Of a stretch of DNA of 17,214 nucleotides, positions 8,415 to 15,538 are shown one piece after another. The stretch is from Proteobacteria bacterium UBA6522 (GTDB taxonomy: Bacteria; Pseudomonadota; Gammaproteobacteria; Steroidobacterales; Rariloculaceae), in the NCBI GenBank assembly GCA_002434915.1, contig DJLG01000086.1, forward strand, positions 1 through 17,214, read 5' to 3'. The notes beneath the pieces were generated by a model, which did no database searches, was not told where the DNA came from, and was given only the letters and a program-made list of their open reading frames with translations. How positions within the stretch are numbered: position 1 is the stretch's first letter; each line of letters begins with the position of its first letter. The position numbers and the translations under genes are program-made.

Positions 8415-8439
8415 TATATGGTTTCGTAGGCCATATAAT
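8415..8439. repeat. Perfect 8-bp inverted repeat, candidate operator
   Basis: TTATATGG and CCATATAA are exact reverse complements separated by nine bases, in the divergent region between tctC and the aminotransferase gene. The symmetry and roughly 17-base centre-to-centre spacing would suit a dimeric regulator. It is A+T-rich, so chance is not excluded. Confidence 0.45.
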
Positions 8440-8464
8440 AGCTTTAATCAAAAAATATATGATA

Positions 8465-8481
8465 TGCATGATGAGCATGCA
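8465..8481. repeat. Perfect 6-bp inverted repeat, candidate operator
   Basis: TGCATG, five bases, then CATGCA, about 60 bases before the aminotransferase start. TGCATG is nearly its own reverse complement (CATGCA), so direct and inverted readings partly overlap. It could be an operator half-site pair for the plus-strand operon. Confidence 0.4.
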
Positions 8482-8543
8482 ATGTAGATCTTATTCAGAT
8501 CGAACTTTTTTTGTGCAGCAGACCATTGTAGAGACAACAGAAT

Positions 8544-9677
8544 ATGAAAGATTTTGAACGCCGTAATCAACATTTTGATCATTTAGTAAATCAGCCTAAC
8601 TTGCGTTGGTTAGGCCAGAATACTAATCACATAGAGACGCACCCCAATGTTCGAGAAGCTATGATCGAATGTATTCGCGATGAGGCCTTTCATGTTTACG
8701 CACCACCAATTGGTTTAGAGGAGTTACGCTCTCTCGTTGTAGAGGATTTAGGGCTTTCTAATGCATCAGCATTGATTACTGATGGAGCTATTTCAGGGCT
8801 CTATCATTTATGTCATACGCTTTGTGGCCCAGAGGATGAATTTATTACAACAGACCCGACTTGGCCATGGCCGATGACTTTTGCTAGCTCGGTTGGTTCA
8901 ATGGTGAAGCAGATACCCATCTATGGTGATGAATATGGGTATAGATTAAGCCCAGAACGTCTCAAAGAGGCCGTCAGCGAAAAAACTAAAGTCATCTATT
9001 TGGTGGACCCAAATAATCCTTTAGGGACTTGTTGTACACAGAGCGAGATCAAGGAGATAACTGATATCGCACGTTCTATTGGCGCTTATTTGATTCACGA
9101 TTGTACATATCGAGATTTTGCATATGATCATCATTTGGCAGCTAGCTATTATCCAGAACGCACAATTACTGTATGGAGTTTTTCAAAGTGGCTCGGTTTT
9201 GCTGGACTCAGGATTGGATCGTTAGTGGCTATTCCAGACATTATTGAGAAATTATCTAAGGCACCTCCAAATAATCTTGGCTCAAACATTGTTGCTCAGC
9301 GTGGAGCAATTGCGGGACTCAAAATTAAACCAGAATGGCTTCGTACAGTACTTCCGGTTACACGGGGAAATCAGGATCTAATTCTTCAGACAGTTAAGAC
9401 CATTTCAGGTCTGAGAGTTCCTGTGTCTCCTTCTAATGGAAACTATCTGATTATTGAGTGTCTGGAAGCTGGCGTTACTCCAAAGGCTATTTGTTCAGTT
9501 CTCGCAAAACACAACATTATGATTCGTCATGGTGATTACCATACAGAGCAGTTTGGAGACAGGTTTATCAAGGTCTCTACCAGTACTCCCTGTGAGTGGG
9601 TGGAGGAGTTTTGCGCAGTATTGCCTGAGTCGGTTGAACAAGCTAAAGATATTATTGATGATGGCGAATTTTTTTAG
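8544..9677 (+). CDS. PLP-dependent class I/II aminotransferase
   Basis: A 377-residue fold-type I PLP enzyme, expected to move an amino group between an amino acid and a 2-oxo acid in the cytoplasm. Visible residues: the PLP-binding Lys215 in SFSKWLGFAGLRIG, DPNNPLGT (155-162) with the Asn that contacts the cofactor, and HDCTYRDF near residue 190, supplying the Asp and Tyr that hold the pyridine ring and its hydroxyl. Length is near the family norm. The ATG at 8544 lacks a strong Shine-Dalgarno sequence (only GAGA upstream). It opens a plus-strand operon with the SDR 33 bases downstream. A beta-lyase or decarboxylase of the same fold cannot be excluded; the donor and acceptor are unknown. Confidence 0.88.
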   Translation: MKDFERRNQHFDHLVNQPNLRWLGQNTNHIETHPNVREAMIECIRDEAFHVYAPPIGLEELRSLVVEDLGLSNASALITDGAISGLYHLCHTLCGPEDEFITTDPTWPWPMTFASSVGSMVKQIPIYGDEYGYRLSPERLKEAVSEKTKVIYLVDPNNPLGTCCTQSEIKEITDIARSIGAYLIHDCTYRDFAYDHHLAASYYPERTITVWSFSKWLGFAGLRIGSLVAIPDIIEKLSKAPPNNLGSNIVAQRGAIAGLKIKPEWLRTVLPVTRGNQDLILQTVKTISGLRVPVSPSNGNYLIIECLEAGVTPKAICSVLAKHNIMIRHGDYHTEQFGDRFIKVSTSTPCEWVEEFCAVLPESVEQAKDIIDDGEFF

Positions 9678-9710
9678 GGTAATGTAAATGGTTTTTTTGA
9701 GAGCATCTCT

Positions 9711-10493
9711 ATGGATTTAAAATTAGATGGACAAACCGCGCTTATTACAGGGGCGTCCCAAGGGATAGGAAAGGAATTAGCCACATCCTTTGCTTTGGAG
9801 GGTGTTCATTTGCATTTAACAGCAAGAAATACAGCTTCTCTCGAATCTATTAAGGTGAAGTTAGAAGGTGATAGTAAGGTCCAAGTTCATCTTCACCCTC
9901 TCGATCTAACGGAAAAAGGTGCCTGTGAAAGCCTGTCAGAGGCCGTTGGAGATATTGATATTCTGATCAACAATGCTGGCGCTATTCCTAGCGGATTGTT
10001 GTCTGAAATTCATGAGAAAAGCTGGCGTGATGGCTGGGAGCTCAAGGTGATGGGTTACATAAACCTTTGTCGAATTTACTATGAGCGAATGAAGAATAAT
10101 GGATCTGGTGTCATCATAAATAACATTGGTAATAGCGGTGAGGTTTTTGATCCTAAGTATATTGCTGGGACAACTGGTAACGCTGGATTGATGGCATTTA
10201 CTCGTGCTCTCGGCGGACACAGCCTTAATGACAACATTCGGGTAGTAGGTGTTAATCCAGGTCCAGTTGATACGGGTCGAATTTATAGTATGTTGAAGAA
10301 ACGGGCCGCGGACGTGTTAGGCGATGCGGATCGATATAAGGAATTATTAGAAACGTATCCTTTAAAACGACCAGCACATATACATGAAGTTGCCGACCTG
10401 ATGGTTTTTCTTGCTTCATACCGTGCCGGATACACGTCCGGAACTATCTACACAGTCGATGGAGGAATCTCTTCACGACAATCCATCATATGA
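9711..10493 (+). CDS. Short-chain dehydrogenase/reductase-like protein lacking the catalytic lysine
   Basis: A 260-residue Rossmann-fold protein of the classical SDR type. The cofactor glycine motif is TGASQGIG (13-20), and ILINNAG supports the fold. The C-terminal YTSGTIYTVDGG is typical. The active site is not: the expected YxxxK reads YIAGT, with Tyr150 present but Thr154 where Lys should be, and the position thirteen residues before Tyr is Asn137 rather than Ser (the nearest Ser is 142). The following NAGLMAFTRALGG is intact, so this is not a frameshift. I recall SDR-like proteins with a similar YIAGxxGNA segment, so it may be a real subfamily with changed chemistry or a binding role. It lies ten bases before the alpha/beta hydrolase start. 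Confidence 0.85.
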   Translation: MDLKLDGQTALITGASQGIGKELATSFALEGVHLHLTARNTASLESIKVKLEGDSKVQVHLHPLDLTEKGACESLSEAVGDIDILINNAGAIPSGLLSEIHEKSWRDGWELKVMGYINLCRIYYERMKNNGSGVIINNIGNSGEVFDPKYIAGTTGNAGLMAFTRALGGHSLNDNIRVVGVNPGPVDTGRIYSMLKKRAADVLGDADRYKELLETYPLKRPAHIHEVADLMVFLASYRAGYTSGTIYTVDGGISSRQSII

Positions 10494-10503
10494 TTTACTA
10501 ATT

Positions 10504-11388
10504 ATGAGCCAGTTCGCTGTTACAGACGATGGAGTGCATCTGCACATAGAAGATACATCGGAGGGAGCCCCGATTATTTTTGTGCATGAATTCGGTGGCG
10601 ATCAGCGCAGTTGGGAGCCACAAGTTAGACATTTTTCGCGTCGTTATCGTTGTGTAACGTTTAATGCTCGAGGCTATCCACCATCGGATGTCCCAGAGGA
10701 TGTCTCGAAGTATTCTCAAGCCCGTGCCGTTGATGATATCCGTGATGTTATGGATCATCTAAAAATTTCTCATGCCCATCTTGTTGGTTTATCCATGGGT
10801 GGATTTGCCACACTTCATTTTGGATTAACCTATCCTGAACGGGCTAAATCTTTGGTGGTGGCAAGTGCCGGATATGGAGCAGAAAAAGAATTTCAGGACT
10901 ATTTTAAAGAAGTATCTAAAGAGGTCGCGCAACAATTTGAAACCCTTGGTAGCGAAGCCTTTTCGCATATTTATGGCATGGCAGCTTCACGCATCCCTTT
11001 CCTGGTTAAGGACCCAAGAGGATGGAATGAGTTTCGTTTGATGTTAGGAGAGCATTCGGCAAAGGGGTCTGCTAATACAATGTTAGGAGTCCAAGCAGAC
11101 AGGCCTTCACTTTACGATCTTGAGGCCCACCTACAGAAGCTAAACATTCCTACCTTAGTAGTAGTGGGTGATGAAGATGACCACTGCCTTAATCCAGGGA
11201 TATTTCTCAAACGCGTAATACCAACATCTGGTCTGCATGTAATTCCCAGAACAGGCCATACACTTAACCTAGAGGAACCAGACTTATTTAATCGGGTTCT
11301 GGCTGAATTTTTTTCTATGGTTGAAGAGAGCCGATGGACTTCAAGAGACCCAAGATCAAAACCTTCAGAAATAATGAAAACAAGTTAA
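10504..11388 (+). CDS. Alpha/beta hydrolase
   Basis: A 294-residue alpha/beta-hydrolase-fold enzyme, probably an esterase, amidase or C-C hydrolase in the catabolic pathway. The triad is visible: Ser97 in the nucleophile elbow GLSMGG, Asp223 in VVGDEDDH and His252 in RTGHTLNLEEP. The oxyanion region HEFGGDQRSW (28-37) replaces the more usual HGxxG with Glu in the second place. The open frame runs back to 10411 inside the SDR gene, but MSQFAVTDDG at 10504 matches the normal N-terminus and lies ten bases after the SDR stop. The stop TAA directly abuts the next gene's ATG, so translation is probably coupled. Functional analogues in N-heterocycle pathways include N-formylmaleamate deformylase (NicD), but nothing here proves that activity. 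Confidence 0.9.
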   Translation: MSQFAVTDDGVHLHIEDTSEGAPIIFVHEFGGDQRSWEPQVRHFSRRYRCVTFNARGYPPSDVPEDVSKYSQARAVDDIRDVMDHLKISHAHLVGLSMGGFATLHFGLTYPERAKSLVVASAGYGAEKEFQDYFKEVSKEVAQQFETLGSEAFSHIYGMAASRIPFLVKDPRGWNEFRLMLGEHSAKGSANTMLGVQADRPSLYDLEAHLQKLNIPTLVVVGDEDDHCLNPGIFLKRVIPTSGLHVIPRTGHTLNLEEPDLFNRVLAEFFSMVEESRWTSRDPRSKPSEIMKTS

Positions 11389-12645
11389 ATGAGCGCCTCT
11401 ACTGATATTTCTTTAAAAGACATTGCTAAGCATGTTGATGAAGAACGCCTATGGAGTCGACTGATGGAGCTCGGGCAGATTGGTGCGACAAGCAATGAGG
11501 GTGTTTGTAGATTAGCGCTGACTGATGAAGAAATTAAGGCGAGACAGCTGCTTATTGAGTGGGCCCAAGAGATGAGCCTTTCTGTATATACAGATGAAAT
11601 TAGCAATCTTTTCTTCCGTTATGAGGGAATTCAAAATGAAAAGGCTCCGGTTGTTACGGGCTCTCACATAGACAGTCAACCTACAGGCGGAAAATTTGAT
11701 GGAGCCTTTGGGGTTGTAGCGGGGTTTGAAGCAATAAAGGCCATGCAAGATGCTGGCTTCATACCTCAGGTACCGTTAGAAATTGCCGTATGGTTGAATG
11801 AGGAAGGTTCTCGTTTTTCGCCAGGAATGATGGGCTCGGAGGCTTTCACTTCGCGTAGACCTATGGAGCAGATATTAGCTGTAGAGGATGCTGAGGGAGT
11901 AAAAACCGCGGATGCTCTGGAGAGAACCCTGGCAAGTTTCCCAGGACTAGAAAAACGGGCATTAGGGTTTCCGATGACGGCATTTCTAGAATCGCATATA
12001 GAGCAGGGACCAATATTAGAAGCGAATGGTGTTCCTGTGGGAGTTGTAACAGGTATACAAGGGTCACGACGTTACCGAGTTAAGGTTATTGGTGAAGATG
12101 GCCATGCCGGCACGTTACCAACTCCCGAGAGAAAGGATGCATTACTTTCCGCATTAGAAATGATTCGAGTGATGCGCCATAAATTTGATGTAGAGGATAT
12201 GAAATATACGGTTGGACTTTTCGAAATATCACCTAATGTTCCATCAGTAATTCCATCTACAGCTTTTTTCTCAATCGATTTACGGCATCCAGACTGGTCA
12301 ACACTTAAAACTATGGGTGATGCTGTTGAAACAATTTGTAGGCAAAACCAAGGACCATGTTTAGTTACGGTTACAGAGGTGGCTACTTCAGAATCATTAG
12401 TTTTTCCTAATGAAATTCGAGAGTGTATTTCCGAGTCGGCGGACGAGATTGGAATAATTAACATGCCAATTCTTTCGATGGCAGGACATGATGCTCGACA
12501 ACTTCATTACCATTGTCCAACTGGCATGATTTTCTCCCCCTGCGAGGGAGGAATAAGCCACAATGAGATGGAGAATTGTAATCCATCTGATCTCGCTGAA
12601 GTGACGCGTGTTCTTGCTGCCTCTATGGCAAAGCTTTCTCAATAA
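11389..12645 (+). CDS. M20-type amidase, hydantoinase/carbamoylase family
   Basis: A 418-residue binuclear-metal amidohydrolase of the family that includes N-carbamoyl-L-amino acid hydrolase, beta-ureidopropionase and allantoate amidohydrolase. Metal and catalytic motifs occur in order: GSHIDSQPTGGKFDG with His93 and Asp104, NEEGSRF with Glu138/Glu139, ESHIEQGP with His203, SMAGHDA, and GGISHNE near the C-terminus with the last metal His. The central dimerisation domain is present, and length is normal. The start ATG touches the preceding stop codon. It ends the four-gene operon and implies that an amide or ureido intermediate, hence nitrogen, occurs in the pathway. The family does not fix the substrate. 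Confidence 0.92.
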   Translation: MSASTDISLKDIAKHVDEERLWSRLMELGQIGATSNEGVCRLALTDEEIKARQLLIEWAQEMSLSVYTDEISNLFFRYEGIQNEKAPVVTGSHIDSQPTGGKFDGAFGVVAGFEAIKAMQDAGFIPQVPLEIAVWLNEEGSRFSPGMMGSEAFTSRRPMEQILAVEDAEGVKTADALERTLASFPGLEKRALGFPMTAFLESHIEQGPILEANGVPVGVVTGIQGSRRYRVKVIGEDGHAGTLPTPERKDALLSALEMIRVMRHKFDVEDMKYTVGLFEISPNVPSVIPSTAFFSIDLRHPDWSTLKTMGDAVETICRQNQGPCLVTVTEVATSESLVFPNEIRECISESADEIGIINMPILSMAGHDARQLHYHCPTGMIFSPCEGGISHNEMENCNPSDLAEVTRVLAASMAKLSQ

Positions 12646-12655
12646 CTATAAGTTT

Positions 12656-12679
12656 AAAAGATTAAGCATTTAACCTTTT
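12656..12679. terminator. Candidate A/T-rich bidirectional terminator
   Basis: Between the convergent amidase and DapA-like genes, 12656-12665 can pair with 12670-12679 around a GCAT loop: ten positions with one A-C mismatch. A T run follows on the plus strand and, by symmetry, on the minus strand. The stem is weak because it is A/T-rich, but its place between two gene ends fits a shared terminator. Confidence 0.45.
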
Positions 12680-12699
12680 TAGGTGTAATCGCTGTCCGT

Positions 12700-13602
12700 C
12701 TATAGTTCAAAATCCAGTTTTTTAAGCATACTAGATAGCTGTTCGGAATCTTCGGCACTCAGTTGTTCAAGCGGGGGTCGCACTGTCTTCCAACTGGGCT
12801 GCTCTCGGTGCTTGGAAATAATGGCTTTAAGAGCAGGAACAGCAGGATAATTTTCAAATTCTTTGCGGACGTTATTTATTTTTTTCTGAAGTTGCTCTGC
12901 GCTGTTATCGCGCCAGTGTTCGAAGACCTTTCTTATGTTTTCAATATTAACGTTTGCAGTGGCCGTTATGGATCCTGCACCTCCATTTTTTAAAGTATCT
13001 AATAGAAATGTTTCAGAACCGCAGAATGTAGCTAAAGATGGAAACTCTTTAAGCATAGACAAAGTGTTAGTCCAGTTCCCCGAGCTATCTTTAATACCAA
13101 CAACTGTCTTATCGTAACTTTTTAGTAGTCGAGCAATGAGTTTAAGAGATATTGATACCTGAGAAACAGGAGGTATGTGATATAGATATATTCTTAAATC
13201 CAGATTGCCTACCCTTTGAATAACTTCGGAAAAACTTGCAAATAGGCCCTCATCACTGACAGCTTTATAGTAAAAAGGTGGCAACATAAGAACACCAGAA
13301 CATCCTCTGTCCACTGCATGTGCTGTTAGCTTAACCGTATCAGTTAGCGCTGTGGTTCCTGTACCAGGCATCAAAACATTTGGTGAAATACCACTTTCAA
13401 TCAAGTGGTCTAAAAGATTCATGCGTTCTTCTAGTCCTAGTGAATTAGCTTCACTGGTTGTGCCAAAGACTGCTAGTCCATCAGCACCCTTGTCGAGCAA
13501 CCAATGACAATGCTTAGTGAATGCATCAATATCTGGAGATAAGTTTGGTTTGAAAGGGGTAAGAGCTGGAACAAGTATTCCCCGAAAAGTATCTATGGGC
13601 AT
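12700..13602 (-). CDS. DapA-superfamily lyase/aldolase (not lysine-pathway DapA)
   Basis: A 300-residue class I aldolase-fold protein. The Schiff-base Lys171 lies in VVGIKDSSGN, the partner Tyr141 in YLYHIPP, and the Thr pair 48-49 in FGTTSEANSL. In true dihydrodipicolinate synthase an Arg follows the YNxPxR motif; here that place is Val146, and GTTGE is GTTSE, so the aspartate-semialdehyde substrate is unlikely. The superfamily also includes keto-deoxy sugar acid aldolases and dehydratases and aromatic hydratase-aldolases, which form or remove pyruvate-type units. It is last in a minus-strand operon after the amidohydrolase and the HIBADH-like reductase, which supports a catabolic step acting on a 2-oxo acid. 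The exact reaction is unknown. Confidence 0.9.
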   Translation of the reverse strand: MPIDTFRGILVPALTPFKPNLSPDIDAFTKHCHWLLDKGADGLAVFGTTSEANSLGLEERMNLLDHLIESGISPNVLMPGTGTTALTDTVKLTAHAVDRGCSGVLMLPPFYYKAVSDEGLFASFSEVIQRVGNLDLRIYLYHIPPVSQVSISLKLIARLLKSYDKTVVGIKDSSGNWTNTLSMLKEFPSLATFCGSETFLLDTLKNGGAGSITATANVNIENIRKVFEHWRDNSAEQLQKKINNVRKEFENYPAVPALKAIISKHREQPSWKTVRPPLEQLSAEDSEQLSSMLKKLDFEL

Positions 13603-13641
13603 TTTGTATCCTTAGAAGTAGCTAATTCATATTCATAGGCA

Positions 13642-14529
13642 TTAGAAATCGTACAGGCGCGTAGGGTTTTCAACGAGTATTTTATGATGAATTTCAGATT
13701 GCTTAGACCATACTGATAAAAGATCTAGTAATTTTCCATCGTTAGGCATAGAGGTTTTTACACAGACATGTGGCCAATCCGAACCCCAAACGAGTTGATC
13801 TGCTGCTTCTTCTATTAGACAGGCAGCAAACGGAGTGACATTTTTGTAGGGGTATTCTTCGATTGATAATCGATAGGGTCCAGTAAGCTTTGTCCAGCAT
13901 CGCTTAGCTTTCATAAGCTTTATTAGTGATTGAAAACCATTATCTTCGGGAGTTTTCCCTGGATCAAAGTACCCTAGATGTCCTACAACGAGATCAACTG
14001 GAAAATCACTTAACTCATCATCTAGGCGAGGGTAATTATCAACATGCAGGAGCAGTTCTATATGCCAGCCCAATGGCAAAATGCGTTCGGCAAATTTTTT
14101 CATGCTTTGTACAGGTAATTTTTTTTTAGGGTTTTTCACATCAACAAGGTTGTATCTGACCCCTCGAACCCCTTCATGATGTAGTGCTTCAATTTCTTCA
14201 TCGGATACATCAGCATTCAAAACGGCAACACCTCTATTAGGCAGAGGGCACTCAGACATAGCCTTACGCATAACGGTGTTGTCATCTCCGTAAACGCTGG
14301 GTTGAACAAATACCACGCGCTCAATATTCAGCACTTGAGCTAAGTGTAGGTAATTAGGAAGTAATGAGTCTGGCGGGGTATAAGTTCGGTTTTTAGAATA
14401 AGAATAACTGGAGAGTGGGCCACAAATATGCATATGCGTATCGCATGCATTCGAGGGGGTGTTTTGTAGTGGTGGAGTTGGTTTGGAATCAAACGGAGGA
14501 CAATTTGGGGAGCTTTTGCTCTTTTGCAT
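13642..14529 (-). CDS. Amidohydrolase-2 family, lactonase-like
   Basis: About 295 residues, TIM-barrel amidohydrolase (COG3618 type). Candidate catalytic residues are His32 and His34 in DTHMHI, His184 in VVGHLG and Asp251 in WGSDWPHV. Spacing closely follows 2-pyrone-4,6-dicarboxylate lactonase (LigI), as I remember it, and also galactarolactone isomerase-type enzymes; the RTYTPP and VVFVQPSVYGDDN segments are typical of both. So it probably opens or isomerises a lactone. The frame extends to a TTG at 14547 overlapping the upstream stop, but the ATG at 14529 has GAGGGG five bases upstream and is preferred. It lies between the HIBADH-like and DapA-like genes. Confidence 0.88.
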   Translation of the reverse strand: MQKSKSSPNCPPFDSKPTPPLQNTPSNACDTHMHICGPLSSYSYSKNRTYTPPDSLLPNYLHLAQVLNIERVVFVQPSVYGDDNTVMRKAMSECPLPNRGVAVLNADVSDEEIEALHHEGVRGVRYNLVDVKNPKKKLPVQSMKKFAERILPLGWHIELLLHVDNYPRLDDELSDFPVDLVVGHLGYFDPGKTPEDNGFQSLIKLMKAKRCWTKLTGPYRLSIEEYPYKNVTPFAACLIEEAADQLVWGSDWPHVCVKTSMPNDGKLLDLLSVWSKQSEIHHKILVENPTRLYDF

Positions 14530-14543
14530 TTCTGCCCCTCTAC

Positions 14544-15431
14544 TCAATCTTTATTTTCAGAGTTTCGGTAAGAATTTATGATAAACCTTACGAGTTCAGA
14601 AGCATCAGCAGACCCAAGTCCATTTTCTTTAGCGGCTTTGGATGATGATAAGATGGTTTTCGCCGCTGCCATTGGCACGTGAAAATCCATGCCCGTTTCG
14701 ATGATGAACTCTACATCCTTATGCAGTGTATCGATATCAAATGTAACCAGATCCGATTCACCCAGGATTTCAGGAATTTTTTTTGGGAAAGCTGCCATTG
14801 ATGCTCCACTGTCCTTCATCACATCTAAAATGACGCTTAACTCTAGGCCACCCGCATGTCCCATAGCCGCTGCTTCACCAAGAGAGTGCCAATAGACTGC
14901 TAGAGGTAAATTTATAACGAGTTTCATGAGTGAGCCTTGTCCAACTGCTCCAACATGGACAATGCGTCGAGTTAAAATATCTAAAACAGGACGTGCTCTT
15001 TCCAGGTCAGCTTCTTTCCCTCCCACTAAAGCCATCAAGCGGCCCTCTTCTGCTGGGCCAACAGTTCCCGATACAGGTGCATCTATAAAAGCAGCGCCCT
15101 GGATATTACAAGACGTAGCTAATTTTCTTGCTGTACTAGGTCTAAGCGTACTCATTTCAATGAAAAGTTTGTCTTCAACATTACCTGCGAGTAGGCCGTC
15201 AGCACCTTCAAACACCTCTAGAGCTGCATCATCATCATTAAGCATAGAAATAATGATTTCTGAACGACTTGCCACAACCGAGGGACACGAAGCAACTACA
15301 GCACCTGCCTTATTAGCATTGATTGTTTTTGCGGGGCTCCGGTTCCATACGTTGAGAGTAAAACTCGCATCGAGCAACCGCATAGCCATTGGCTCTCCCA
15401 TTTTTCCAAGACCAATAAATCCAAGGTTCAC
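14544..15431 (-). CDS. 3-hydroxyisobutyrate dehydrogenase-like NAD(P)-dependent reductase
   Basis: A 295-residue beta-hydroxyacid dehydrogenase. The N-terminal Rossmann motif is GFIGLGKMGEPM (4-15), followed by WNRSPAK, where Asn30-Arg31 suggest NADP(H) preference. The substrate motif is DAPVSGTVGPAEEG (117-130), and the catalytic Lys170 lies in GQGSLMKLVINL. Length is typical. Members reduce semialdehydes such as tartronate or succinate semialdehyde or oxidise 3-hydroxy acids. The start is a GTG at 15431 with only a weak purine stretch upstream. It leads the minus-strand operon and is divergent from the FAD monooxygenase. SGT instead of the common SGG in the substrate motif is a mild deviation. 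The substrate is unknown. Confidence 0.9.
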   Translation of the reverse strand: MNLGFIGLGKMGEPMAMRLLDASFTLNVWNRSPAKTINANKAGAVVASCPSVVASRSEIIISMLNDDDAALEVFEGADGLLAGNVEDKLFIEMSTLRPSTARKLATSCNIQGAAFIDAPVSGTVGPAEEGRLMALVGGKEADLERARPVLDILTRRIVHVGAVGQGSLMKLVINLPLAVYWHSLGEAAAMGHAGGLELSVILDVMKDSGASMAAFPKKIPEILGESDLVTFDIDTLHKDVEFIIETGMDFHVPMAAAKTILSSSKAAKENGLGSADASELVRFIINSYRNSENKD

Positions 15432-15538
15432 TTTTTATGTCCAAGCTTTAGGGGGTGAGGAAGTATAGCGGTGAACACTTGCCCAAAGACATAGTTAATC
15501 TCCGTATAATTCACAAGTATATTTTTTAAGGAGACTTG
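15432..15538. promoter_or_regulatory. Divergent promoter region, reductase operon / FAD monooxygenase
   Basis: A 107-base gap between divergent genes. On the plus strand a perfect TATAAT (15505-15510) lies about 29 bases before the monooxygenase ATG; the nearest TTGCCC (15479-15484) is 20 bases upstream, longer than ideal. On the minus strand TATACT (complement of 15462-15467) may be the -10 box for the reductase operon. AAGGAG at 15528-15533 is the monooxygenase ribosome binding site, five bases before the ATG at 15539. Confidence 0.55.

Larger units (their letters stand above)
8314..8543. promoter_or_regulatory. Divergent control region between tctC and the aminotransferase operon
   Basis: A 230-base A+T-rich region that must carry promoters for both operons. 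It contains two perfect dyads. One is TTATATGG (8415-8422) and CCATATAA (8432-8439) with a 9-base spacer. The other is TGCATG (8465-8470) and CATGCA (8476-8481) with a 5-base spacer. A shorter palindrome GTACTTGTAC lies at 8347-8356. On the minus strand a TATAAA about 19 bases after a TTGGCA is a weak promoter candidate for tctC. The dyads are the likeliest operators in the window, but no regulator gene is present to pair with them. Confidence 0.55.

Noticed and set aside
8300..8557. Open frame of 85 codons across the tctC/aminotransferase divergent region
   Set aside because: It overlaps both gene starts, has no good ribosome binding site and no recognisable protein; the stretch is better explained as control DNA.
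10411..10503. 31-residue extension of the alpha/beta hydrolase into the SDR gene
   Set aside because: The fold begins normally at the ATG at 10504; the extension is the SDR C-terminus read in another frame.
12700..13602. Lysine-pathway dapA
   Set aside because: The Schiff-base Lys and Tyr are present but the substrate-binding Arg position is Val146 and the GTTGE motif is GTTSE; the context is catabolic.
14926..15468. Long plus-strand open frame opposite the HIBADH-like gene
   Set aside because: It is antisense to a gene with clear motifs and its product has no recognisable domain.
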